Origin: Candidatus Hodarchaeota archaeon
Lineage (GTDB): Archaea > Asgardarchaeota > Heimdallarchaeia > Hodarchaeales > Hodarchaeaceae
Reading direction: 5' to 3'
DNA: 27,419 nt
NCBI GenBank assembly: GCA_016840305.1
Contig: JAEOSP010000065.1
Span: 1 to 27,419, forward strand
In this document: positions 6,892 through 15,062 of the stretch, piece after piece
Position numbering within the stretch: the stretch's first letter is position 1
Layout of the letters: every line of letters begins with the position of its first letter
The notes under the pieces: generated by a model
The model's input: the letters and a program-made list of their open reading frames with translations, nothing else
What the model was told of the DNA's origin: nothing
Database searches by the model: none
Position numbers and translations under genes: made by a program

Positions 6892-8061
6892 ATGCCATTA
6901 AGAAGCTCTATTAATCGTATATTGATAATTGGTCGAGAAGCTGGCCCTCTTGCAAAACTGATAAAAAAATTATATCCATATATGAAAATTGGATCAGTAG
7001 ATATTCTTGGAAATCTAGATACGCGAAATTCAGTAGAATCAGCATTCTCAGTTGTTAAACAAGCTTTTGGAGAATCGCTTGAAAGAATAAAAGTTAGATC
7101 AGATCTTGATTTGTTATATGAGTTAACTTTAATTATGTTAGAAGAAGTAGAATATGATATCTTAATACCCCTTACTCCTTTTAACTCCAACCCAAAATAT
7201 TTACAATTTCTATCAGATAAAATAAATTTACTTATTGTAGATTGGAATACTTTAGAAAAAACTAGCTCTCCTTGGAATTTCTTGTCTTATCTTACAAAAT
7301 TTGATCTTAATTTCTCCTCACTGGAAAATCTTAGAGAATTTGAAGAATTATCAGAGAAAAAAGGGGAAGAGGGCTTGTTTGTAACAAAAAATGGAATTCT
7401 GCATTCAGATAAAAGTATAAGCAAATCTGATTATTATCAGCTACCTGAAAAAGGATTTTTTCTTCCTATAAAAGAAATCCATTGTGCAGCTTTTTATTCA
7501 ACTCCTGCATTAATATCTAATATTGGTGTTCAAACGATCATTTCTTCCTCAAACCAGGCTTTGTTTTATAATGAACTTGAGAAAAATGCTTATATTCCGT
7601 TCAAATCGGCCCTTATATCATCTTATAGTGCAGTAATTGAAAGTCTAAGTGAAATTATTAAACAATGTCAACTTATGGGGTTTATAACAGTATATTTTGG
7701 CATTAAAGACAGTTCTATTGTTCCTATCTCCTGTAATTCTTTACTTGATGAAAAAATAGATCTTTGGAATGAAAGGAACTTGAATCATCTTATTCCACTC
7801 TTAGTTAATCCCTCTAAAAACAATTTTCTTCCGAAGACACAAATGGTTTATGGATACAAGTATCCTATCTTTGTCTCACATCCGATAAAGGTTCCTATGA
7901 TACCCAAAGAACTTGCAGGACAAAGAAATATACCAGGTGTATATTCTTCAATTGAGTATCCCGTATGCTCAATACAAAATTACTCTGATGATCTTAAGGC
8001 CCTATTTCGTCAATTAGAATTACATATTAAGCAAATTCACACGTTTCTCGCTAAATCTTGA
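6892..8061 (+). CDS. ATP-grasp-like protein, probably degenerate
   Basis: 389 aa from ATG 6892; a GTG at 6883 would add three residues. The N-terminus RILIIGREAGPLAKLIKKL followed by IGSVDILGN looks like the pre-ATP-grasp Rossmann-like domain in which a strand-turn-helix precedes D-I-L-G-N-x-D. The middle EEVEYDILIPLTPF and DYYQLPEKGFFLPIKEI segments, then a late helix and GFITVYFGIKDSSIVPISCN, resemble the ATP-grasp fold where the last strand pair normally carries Glu and Asn metal ligands (E-x-N-x-R). Here these read PISCNSLLDE, so the canonical Glu and Arg are not in place. That suggests an altered or lost ligase activity. Archaeal relatives I am reminded of are the cofactor-pathway ligases such as tyramine-glutamate ligase. 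No metabolic neighbours support a function. Confidence 0.5.
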   Translation: MPLRSSINRILIIGREAGPLAKLIKKLYPYMKIGSVDILGNLDTRNSVESAFSVVKQAFGESLERIKVRSDLDLLYELTLIMLEEVEYDILIPLTPFNSNPKYLQFLSDKINLLIVDWNTLEKTSSPWNFLSYLTKFDLNFSSLENLREFEELSEKKGEEGLFVTKNGILHSDKSISKSDYYQLPEKGFFLPIKEIHCAAFYSTPALISNIGVQTIISSSNQALFYNELEKNAYIPFKSALISSYSAVIESLSEIIKQCQLMGFITVYFGIKDSSIVPISCNSLLDEKIDLWNERNLNHLIPLLVNPSKNNFLPKTQMVYGYKYPIFVSHPIKVPMIPKELAGQRNIPGVYSSIEYPVCSIQNYSDDLKALFRQLELHIKQIHTFLAKS

Positions 8062-8428
8062 ACTGAACATGCTAATTTCACTAAAGAATTGACATTTGTC
8101 TATTAAACTTTGTTTAAATTAGTTAAATTTCTTAAGATCCTAAAACATCCAGAAATAATTGAAGGATTTCTACCACCTGCAGTATACGCACTTTAAATCC
8201 AGACTAGCTTTCAATTTATTATTAAAACCTAATTCAATAGATAAATCAAACTCCCAGATGAAGATTTCCCTTTTCTCCCACAGATACAATACAATGTATC
8301 ATATTTAAGGAATTTAGTCGAAAAGGATGAAATGGCAAATGTGGATTACTACTAAATGGCATTTTAGCGCAGATTAATAAGGATATATTTAATAAACTGA
8401 ACAAAGCAGTTGCCCTCAGTGATAGATT
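8062..8428. promoter_or_regulatory. intergenic region with promoter for the DUF5752-like gene
   Basis: About 360 bp without a gene. Near its right end ATATATTTA at 8383-8391 is a TATA-box candidate; a start of transcription about 25 bp later leaves a leader of only 10-20 nt before GTG 8429. The rest shows no gene, RNA or repeat that I can support. Confidence 0.4.
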
Positions 8429-8824
8429 GTGATTGGAACAGAAGTATCTGCAAAAGATGTGTTCAAAAAATGCAATCCAGATCTTGCCTTCAGATTTTAC
8501 GGATCTGGTGGACGAATTATTGCCACAATTTCCAATTTATCAGAATTAATCTCCACTTTACCAGAAATTCCAGCAGTGATTACACAATTTCATATTTTTA
8601 GAGAAACTACTCAGGATATTTTTGAACCTCGGCAACTAGACGGACCTGTTGTACGATCTGATCTTGCTTTGTGGATAAATTACGTCCTAGGAGACCTTGA
8701 TCTTTCACGTAGAGTCTACGAGATTGGTAAAACGGAAAAAAATGCTGAAATATTAAAATCCAAAATTATCACGCTGCTTAAAGATCGTGAAAAGGAATTA
8801 ATTGACTTAATCCGATCTTCTTAA
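8429..8824 (+). CDS. DUF5752-like small protein
   Basis: 131 aa, soluble. The arrangement F-R-F-Y near residue 21, NLSELISTLPEIP near 36, a FHIF strand near 54, and RSDLALWINYVLGDLDLSRRV near 77 fits what I recall of DUF5752: a strand, an A/N-L-x-E-L helix, a 'FH' strand and a D-x-x-x-W-x-x-x-x-L-G-D-x-x-L helix. The family occurs in archaea and bacteria and has no assigned activity. GTG 8429 is the first possible start, because an in-frame TAG lies at 8423-8425. It is a single gene with its own promoter. If not DUF5752, it is a conserved hypothetical protein. Confidence 0.6.
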   Translation: MIGTEVSAKDVFKKCNPDLAFRFYGSGGRIIATISNLSELISTLPEIPAVITQFHIFRETTQDIFEPRQLDGPVVRSDLALWINYVLGDLDLSRRVYEIGKTEKNAEILKSKIITLLKDREKELIDLIRSS

Positions 8825-9012
8825 CTTATTCATTGATTAGTGCAATATTAGGTCTCGGTAGGTTCTGAAATCAGCAATTTTACAGTTCTATTCGATTTAT
8901 TATGACGATTGTATTTTCTTCCAGTTTTTGGATGTAATAATATATTACTAAGAATTCAAAAAGATAGGTTTTCTTTCGCTGTTTCAATAGAAAATCGAGC
9001 AATGGTGATACT

Positions 9013-10272
9013 ATGTTTATCATACGACGTTTCCTTCACGTAGACCCTCAAGTTGAATTTGAAAAAGGCAGAACCGCATTTGAGAAGAAAAGATATACCA
9101 CTGCTTTGAAGTTATTTGAAAAATCTTATAAAAAATTCGATACGGAAGAAATGAGAATAATAGCGTTGGATAATGCTGCTTTATCAGCTCAAAACGCAAG
9201 ATTATATTCAAAAGCTGCAGATCTTTATTATAAATCATTATTATTTATCACCGCAAATAATAGTCCGACAAAAGATATTATACAAAACATTGATCGAACG
9301 TTGCAGATGATTCGTCTCAGTAAAAAATCCTCGATTCCACCAAATGAATTACGTTATTTGAAATTTTTAATCTTTCTTTCAGAAAAAGACTTCGATAAAT
9401 TATCTTTATTCTATAACAAGTATAAGAAGGAGTTTACTGATTCATGTGGAGGTGCAATAAACAGTACTTGGGATTTAGTGCACTCAGGGGAGACTTTTAT
9501 TAAGCATGAAACACTCCCAAGTATTGAACTCCCCCAAGAATTTCTAAAAATAAAGCAAGAAGCCGAGAATATTATGCAAAGGTGTTCTTTGTGTAAAGTG
9601 GAAATTTTACTAAAAGATGACAACCAGATTATTCAAAAAGGAACGGAATTTCAAATCACAGGAGTTTTAACCGCACATGCACCTCTATCTATTGTTTCTT
9701 TACCATTGAAGACAGGTTCTAGAGGAAGACTTATTTCATCATCAATGCCTGAATTGCCATTAAATCTAAGTACAGGTGAAAATTATTCAATTTCCTTCAC
9801 TTTGATTCCTAACCTTCCCGGAAAATGGAAAATTGGACCAATCACATTAAAATACGAAATTCCACATGAAAGTGGGGTATATCCTGCTAATTCAAATGAG
9901 CTTAGCGTGGAGGCACAGGATGCAGAACCCGCTCTAAGGATTACTATGACTTCTGAAACATTAGAAGAAGATTTCGAATACTCTGTTGTTGTTATTGCAG
10001 AAAATGTGGGAAAAATTCAACTACAAGATTTATCAATTATATTAGAAGTACCTGAAGGAGTGAAGATAGCCCAAGGAACTGAAGAGAAAGTCATTAGCTC
10101 TTTAGGTGAGGGTGAGACATTCCAGTACGAAGTTATCTTCAGATTTGATGTAGAACAAACACATTTTGATGGAAGAGTAATAAAAGTTGATGGAAATATG
10201 GGAGAAGGTCAAAGACTTGCGAAAAGCTCGATTAAACTCGGTGGGAGGCCTGTAGAAGTGAAAAAAGACTAA
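9013..10272 (+). CDS. TPR-like solenoid plus two beta-sandwich domains, cytoplasmic
   Basis: 419 aa. Residues 12-100 hold TPR-like helical hairpins (FEKGRTAFEKKRYTTALKLF; ALDNAALSAQNARLYSKAA) and residues 110-190 further helices. Residues 192-300 look like an immunoglobulin-like beta sandwich (LPGKWKIGPITLKYEI). Residues 305-410 are a second one of the CARDB/adaptin-ear type: VVVIAENVGKIQLQDLSI, then LEVPEGVKI, then GETFQYEVIFRF. No signal peptide or membrane segment is visible, so unlike most CARDB proteins it should be intracellular. Helical solenoid followed by Ig-like sandwiches is a layout shared with some eukaryotic trafficking subunits; homology is not shown. The specific role is unknown. 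It converges on the HEPN membrane protein gene. Confidence 0.65.
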   Translation: MFIIRRFLHVDPQVEFEKGRTAFEKKRYTTALKLFEKSYKKFDTEEMRIIALDNAALSAQNARLYSKAADLYYKSLLFITANNSPTKDIIQNIDRTLQMIRLSKKSSIPPNELRYLKFLIFLSEKDFDKLSLFYNKYKKEFTDSCGGAINSTWDLVHSGETFIKHETLPSIELPQEFLKIKQEAENIMQRCSLCKVEILLKDDNQIIQKGTEFQITGVLTAHAPLSIVSLPLKTGSRGRLISSSMPELPLNLSTGENYSISFTLIPNLPGKWKIGPITLKYEIPHESGVYPANSNELSVEAQDAEPALRITMTSETLEEDFEYSVVVIAENVGKIQLQDLSIILEVPEGVKIAQGTEEKVISSLGEGETFQYEVIFRFDVEQTHFDGRVIKVDGNMGEGQRLAKSSIKLGGRPVEVKKD

Positions 10273-10338
10273 CTGTTTTCCAAATCATTATTATCAAAAA
10301 TCTACTACAATTATAACTTTCTTGAGTCTTCTTGAACC

Positions 10339-12486
10339 TTAGGTTGGACGGAGACCAAGTCTAGTTATAAAAGTGGAATAAAATGCAAAACAATCTACAG
10401 ATTCTTTTTCACTTAAAGTTACAGATGAATGAACAATTCTATTTCTTAAATTTCGAAAATTAGCAATTCTTCTGTCATTAGGTAAATCAAAACCTCGTTT
10501 CCTTAATTCAATCACTTGAGTCTGAAAATCTGGTTTGGAATACATGTTTTCAGGGCAGATTTGCATAAAACGAATAGATAGTAAATTCTTTACTGCAGCA
10601 TCTGCCTTAATAACAAATAATTCATAATTTTGACCTTTAAATGCATGCCTCGCTTGATTCCAAAGAACTCTTACATAATTTATACTCTTTGTAGCTTGTA
10701 ACGCGTCCATAGATGAAATAAAACTCTTTTTATCCCCAGTTTCTTGGTAATTTTGTATGATATATGTGATTCGATTTATTACTTGAGCATATGTTATGTA
10801 CGCAGATACATTCGTGAAAAGTACAATTACTATTAATACTACTGTTGGAATAAAGAGGAAAACTATAATGGATGTTAAAGTGGGAAAGTAGAATGGAAGA
10901 AAATGGATAGAAAACAGTAGATAAGAAATTATATTTAGAATATCATAGATAATTAGACTAAGTAAAAAATACTGCCCCCACTCGTACTTCCGGTTAATCC
11001 TTTTGGATAACACCAGAGTTTCATTTTCAGAGGACTCCGCAAAATTCAGAATTGCATGTGTTTGAAATGGAATACTTGCTACTTGTATCATAATTGAGTC
11101 ATCTGGTACCTCCTTAGTAATGTAAATACCCCGAAAGCTGTTTCTAAATGTTTTATAGGTTTCCTGAACAGAAGCTGGAGTGATCCATTGATTTATCCGG
11201 TAAAATTTTCCTTTTGAATCAAGATAAACCAAGTAAAGTGGTAATACTAAAGTTATTCCGATACTAAGTAATATTGCTGGAAGACCCCAAATAAAAGGTC
11301 TTGGTAAGCGATATTTAAGCAATATATAGAAAGTTCCAACCGCAATTGACTCTGGCGTAACAACCAAATAGTAGGTTCCTTCATCTAAAGTCTCTGAAAT
11401 ATTAATCTGCCCATCTCTATCCTCATAATCTTCATGTTTTGTTACCTTTGGATCTTGAAGACTTTCATCATATAATTCAACTACTGCAAAGTTTAAAACC
11501 GTAGATGTTGTGAAATTTGCTTCATACACGCTAATACTGACATCTGATCTACTGATATTGACGTTAAATTTGAAATAATATCGCTTTCTCGGAAGATACC
11601 CCTGTGTAACCGTAACTGGGAGAGTTTGATTTTCCATTATTTCCTGTGCAGTCTCAAAATTATAAGTAGATGTTTCTGAAGAGAACGAAATATTATATTC
11701 ACCTATGGAATCCCCCACCTCAGATTGATGTCTAACCACCACGAAATAGGTATCTGTTGCAGGAGCATTCCATGAGTGATTGAAATTTGCCTGTGTAATA
11801 GTAGTTAATTCAAGAATCGGATTTTGGGGATTCTGTTCACGAAAAATGTTTATTTTTGATCCAAGTAATACGAGGGGATCACTACTACGAAGATTTATTA
11901 TCCCATTCTGGTTTTCATGAAGTAAGACCTTCCAAAAATGACTTTCATGATCAATGGTAAAGTTTGCTAGGTAAGGTGAGTCTGTAACTACTACAGCTGT
12001 TTCAACATCGAATCCCGAGGAGGGGACTATTACTAATAGGTCGTAAGTTTCGTTCGTTGATCTACTTTCACGTGTATCATTTACTTGAATTATCCAATCA
12101 CCATAATTTGGACTAACCCATGAAGCAAGATATTTTGAGGATGAACTTAAAGCTCTTTGAACAATATTGGCATAATTAATGCCTGAAGGGCGAAATAGCT
12201 TCATTTCTAGTATTTTTTCATTTGTTATGGAAACGTAAACAATTTCCCCTTCACCGATATTTTCTAATTTCCAGTTCTGAGTAGGTGTTTCATTAGTAAG
12301 GGTGCTTGTAATCAAAACGCCTGGTTGAATTATTGTTGCATTTTGAAATTCATCACTGTTCGACGATAGTTTGGCATATACTATTGTTAAACCGTAATCT
12401 ACGTCAAGAAAAGTACTTGTAGAAAAGGATAATCCTATAAATAAAGCCCAAAATATCAATTGGTATGTTTTGGCCAAGCGACTCAC
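10339..12486 (-). CDS. membrane protein: extracellular beta-sandwich domains, three TM helices, cytoplasmic HEPN-like domain
   Basis: 715 aa. Residues 8-24 form a signal peptide or anchor. Residues 40-395 are a secreted region rich in Asn, Ser and Thr with repeated strand patterns that resemble pre-peptidase C-terminal (PPC) beta sandwiches: NYGDWIIQVNDT, DTYFVVVRHQS and EGTYYLVVTPES each close one domain. TM helices lie at about 398-421, 505-530 and 534-560, which puts 422-503 and the C-terminus in the cytoplasm. Residues 606-712 look like a HEPN domain: a helix GQNYELFVIKADAAVKNLL, then RNRIVH (R681, N682, H686), the R-x4-H motif of HEPN RNases and toxins. Start GTG 12486 has AAGGTG just upstream. 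It may be a sensor or an assembly factor; substrate and activity are not known. Confidence 0.7.
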   Translation of the reverse strand: MSRLAKTYQLIFWALFIGLSFSTSTFLDVDYGLTIVYAKLSSNSDEFQNATIIQPGVLITSTLTNETPTQNWKLENIGEGEIVYVSITNEKILEMKLFRPSGINYANIVQRALSSSSKYLASWVSPNYGDWIIQVNDTRESRSTNETYDLLVIVPSSGFDVETAVVVTDSPYLANFTIDHESHFWKVLLHENQNGIINLRSSDPLVLLGSKINIFREQNPQNPILELTTITQANFNHSWNAPATDTYFVVVRHQSEVGDSIGEYNISFSSETSTYNFETAQEIMENQTLPVTVTQGYLPRKRYYFKFNVNISRSDVSISVYEANFTTSTVLNFAVVELYDESLQDPKVTKHEDYEDRDGQINISETLDEGTYYLVVTPESIAVGTFYILLKYRLPRPFIWGLPAILLSIGITLVLPLYLVYLDSKGKFYRINQWITPASVQETYKTFRNSFRGIYITKEVPDDSIMIQVASIPFQTHAILNFAESSENETLVLSKRINRKYEWGQYFLLSLIIYDILNIISYLLFSIHFLPFYFPTLTSIIVFLFIPTVVLIVIVLFTNVSAYITYAQVINRITYIIQNYQETGDKKSFISSMDALQATKSINYVRVLWNQARHAFKGQNYELFVIKADAAVKNLLSIRFMQICPENMYSKPDFQTQVIELRKRGFDLPNDRRIANFRNLRNRIVHSSVTLSEKESVDCFAFYSTFITRLGLRPT

Positions 12487-12690
12487 ACACCTTTCAAAAT
12501 AGAAAGGAGATATTTATCTACTGACAAAATCTGAATGATTTAGAGTACTAGCATAGACATTATTAAAAAATTGCTTTCAATAAATTAACCCATGAAATCA
12601 TCGTTATTTTTAAAGATTCGCTTCCTATTTGATTAGCCTTTAAAGGTATGATTGATTATAATTAGAATGAGACATGTACCAAAGCGATTT

Positions 12691-12730
12691 AGTATAATAT
12701 AAAGAGCTGATTCAGTTAACCAGATAGGAG
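12691..12730 (+). promoter_or_regulatory. TATA box and ribosome binding site for the helical protein gene
   Basis: ATAATATAAA at 12694-12703 is a good archaeal TATA box, placing the transcription start near 12726-12728. AGGAG at 12726-12730 lies ten bases before TTG 12741, which supports that start. The wider gap 12487-12740 separates divergent genes. Confidence 0.5.
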
Positions 12731-12740
12731 CAAAGTTGAA

Positions 12741-13382
12741 TTGAGCCAGAATATCCGCATCTTCAAAAAAAGATTGCAAATTTCTCAAAAGAAATGGGCT
12801 ACGATTCAAGGCCAGTCTTTGCGCACTGTAAATATGATTTTATCTATAATGTCAAGATTTAATTTGACTAAGAGGTCAGATGTTTTTTCACAGGATCTTC
12901 TTACGCGTTTTGATTCAATACCATCCCGATTAGAATTCCAATTAGCTGAAACAATTAACAAGAACATAACAGAATTGTACAATTATGTAACTCAGTTTTC
13001 AGAAGTTGTGAAAGAAATGTGGAAAATTGAAAACCAATTTCGTAAGGATTTCTTGAATTTTGCTAAGAAACGTGCTTTAGAGGATGATCAACAACAGTTC
13101 CATAATTTGGAAATTATTGATCAAGCGGAAAAAACATTTCAGGAAATAATTAGTATGTATGAAACAGAATTAGCTCTTCGAAAACAAATTATTTCGGAAA
13201 TTCAAGAATCCATTACTCCTCAACCCCATATGATTACTGCATACTTAGTATTATGGAGTTCCGAAATTTATGTTGAAACAGCAAAGATTCATGAGCTAAT
13301 TGAAGAATTTAGTTTTGTTGAGAAGATCTACGATCGATTTCAACAACCAGAATCAATTAACTCATTGCAAAATAATCGATGA
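12741..13382 (+). CDS. unknown all-helical protein with coiled-coil character
   Basis: 213 aa, almost entirely amphipathic helix, with no membrane segment. Helical stretches run from residues 6-40, 50-110 (LEFQLAETINKNITELYNYV), 115-157 and 165-205. There is no catalytic motif or metal site. The layout is that of a helical bundle or scaffold protein and I do not recognise the family. TTG 12741 is supported by AGGAG at 12726-12730 and by the upstream TATA box; no closer ATG with a ribosome binding site exists. It is divergent from the HEPN membrane protein gene and convergent with the FtsZ-like gene. Linkage to either is only positional. Confidence 0.65.
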   Translation: MSQNIRIFKKRLQISQKKWATIQGQSLRTVNMILSIMSRFNLTKRSDVFSQDLLTRFDSIPSRLEFQLAETINKNITELYNYVTQFSEVVKEMWKIENQFRKDFLNFAKKRALEDDQQQFHNLEIIDQAEKTFQEIISMYETELALRKQIISEIQESITPQPHMITAYLVLWSSEIYVETAKIHELIEEFSFVEKIYDRFQQPESINSLQNNR

Positions 13383-13406
13383 TTCATTTTCTGCATACAA
13401 AAAGTA

Positions 13407-14870
13407 CTAACTTGCTTGATATTTAACTGTCGAGAAAATATTCCCTAGTTCTCCATTCTGATAGCTTGATACAAGAATACTCTGTAACTTATCATTGATG
13501 ACATATTCAGGTTCTCCCTGAATTATAAAGCTTTGCACAAGATCCAATGAGATTTTAAGATCTTTCCGAGCCTTATCTTCCAGTCCTTCAGCACAAATAG
13601 CAACTCCTCGCAATTGTACATTATCAGGTCCTCTCTGAGTTATGAACATACAACGTTTATCTCCTGCAGTGAGATGATCAGGTGAATGCCCTATTAAGTC
13701 CGAACTCATTGATTGAATTGCAGAAAATAACCCTGTGTATAAACAAACTTCTTGGCCTGCAGGACGGTGACTGGCAAATAAAGGAAGCCCTCCATCATCG
13801 AAGATGTATACTTCTGTTTCAGAGAATATTTTCCCCAAAATTTTAAATTTCATATCCTCATCATCATCATCCCCCGTATTGTTTTGACGATGAGTCGGTA
13901 AATTTGTTTCAATAGAAGATTCCACAGAGTCATCAAAAATACTATTAGGGATTGGAGTTATAAGAGAAATAATTTCTTGAACAGGATGATTGTCTGTTAG
14001 AATTGCAAATGCTTCGTAACCTTCTAACTCTTTTTCACACGAATTCGAGAAGTGTATTTCGATTTCTCGGCCGAATGTATTTGTAAATTTCTGTGTGATT
14101 TTATTCATTGTCTGTAGATTGAGTGAATTCTTTGATATTACTGATACAAAAACAACATCCAATTGTTCGAGTGTCTCGGGGAGAGCACTTACAAGGCCTT
14201 CGCCAATTTGGTCAACAATGCTATCTAGAACTTCATCTAAACTATTTGAAAACGAAATTCCATAAAATACACATGATGATTTTCCAAATATCTGCAGTAA
14301 ATTTGAGAAAGATATGCCTACACCAGAAGTTGACGCAAGAGCTGAGATCATTCCTTCCAAAAATATTTGAAACTGCTTACTCGTTTGATCCCCAGAAAGA
14401 TCGAAATGAAAATAGCATTCTCCAAGAAATTTCCTTTTATCCAGTGTTAATCCTGATCCTGTGTCAATAAAAATGGGAATTGAACCACGATATTCAATTG
14501 AAGCCAGAATTGTACCAAGAATCCTAAGAATTCCTTGCTCTGAAGAGTTAAAAATAAAAAATAGAAAGTGGGAATTTAGTAAATTGTGAACCAGAGGAAG
14601 AGTTATATCTGGGTCAAAGATCACAGCTTGATCAACATATTCACTCTGTTGGTCTGTTGAACTCAATAATAGTACAGGCAATCTCTTGGCATCATCAGCT
14701 TCTAAAATCGTATTTATAAGTTCTAACTCGGAATTCAAGTTATCTCCAATGCAGATGATTTTTCCTTTTGGTCGAAAGTAGTCCATCATAGATGTACTGC
14801 TAATAGATGAGCTCACGATTGGATTCACACTGAAAATGTTAGTTAAACATAGAGAAGGCTGTAAAATCAA
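13407..14870 (-). CDS. degenerate FtsZ/tubulin-like protein fused to a longin/roadblock-like domain
   Basis: 487 aa. Residues 36-295 follow the FtsZ/tubulin plan: a first strand GKIICIGD; a strand plus helix FLFFIFNSSEQGILRILGTI and IPIFIDT where T4 would lie; GISFSNLLQIFGKSSCVFYG followed by a helix as in FtsZ 'DFADV...G...MG'; and LDVVFVSVI, LNLQTMNKITQKF, EIEIHFSN and FAILTD as in the FtsZ C-terminal domain. The GTP motifs are gone: GDNLNSE replaces GGGGxN, FNSSEQG replaces GGGTGS, and the T7 aspartates are missing. After an acidic linker (DDDDED, 334-339), residues 340-455 (VYIFDDGGLPLFASHRP, LYTGLFSAIQSM, DKRCMFITQRG) resemble longin or roadblock sheets. TTG 14870 fits the promoter at 14911-14924; ATG at residue 28 is an alternative. 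Confidence 0.6.
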   Translation of the reverse strand: MILQPSLCLTNIFSVNPIVSSSISSTSMMDYFRPKGKIICIGDNLNSELELINTILEADDAKRLPVLLLSSTDQQSEYVDQAVIFDPDITLPLVHNLLNSHFLFFIFNSSEQGILRILGTILASIEYRGSIPIFIDTGSGLTLDKRKFLGECYFHFDLSGDQTSKQFQIFLEGMISALASTSGVGISFSNLLQIFGKSSCVFYGISFSNSLDEVLDSIVDQIGEGLVSALPETLEQLDVVFVSVISKNSLNLQTMNKITQKFTNTFGREIEIHFSNSCEKELEGYEAFAILTDNHPVQEIISLITPIPNSIFDDSVESSIETNLPTHRQNNTGDDDDEDMKFKILGKIFSETEVYIFDDGGLPLFASHRPAGQEVCLYTGLFSAIQSMSSDLIGHSPDHLTAGDKRCMFITQRGPDNVQLRGVAICAEGLEDKARKDLKISLDLVQSFIIQGEPEYVINDKLQSILVSSYQNGELGNIFSTVKYQAS

Positions 14871-14910
14871 CCTTAATTATTGCTGTATCCTGTACTCTTT
14901 CAGTGAAGAT

Positions 14911-14924
14911 GTTATATACATAAT
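14911..14924 (-). promoter_or_regulatory. TATA box for the FtsZ-like gene
   Basis: On the minus strand ATTATGTATATAAC is a TATA-like element about 45 bp before TTG 14870; a start about 25 bp downstream leaves a short leader. Confidence 0.45.
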
Positions 14925-15062
14925 ACGGAATTCTTACTGTGAAATGCATTACAAAAATGAAATAGTTAAAGCTTCGACGTCTCCCTCTTAGATCCATCCA
15001 TTTGAATTCAAAGTTTTAAGTTAATAGTTTTAATATTAGGTACACTCACAAGGTAGAAATTA

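Noticed and set aside
8120..8330. Short AT-rich near-palindromes such as ATACAATGTAT
   Set aside because: Length and composition are expected by chance in sequence this rich in A and T.
8410..8601. Overlapping 63-codon open frame
   Set aside because: Shadow in another frame of the DUF5752-like gene, which has better composition and motifs.
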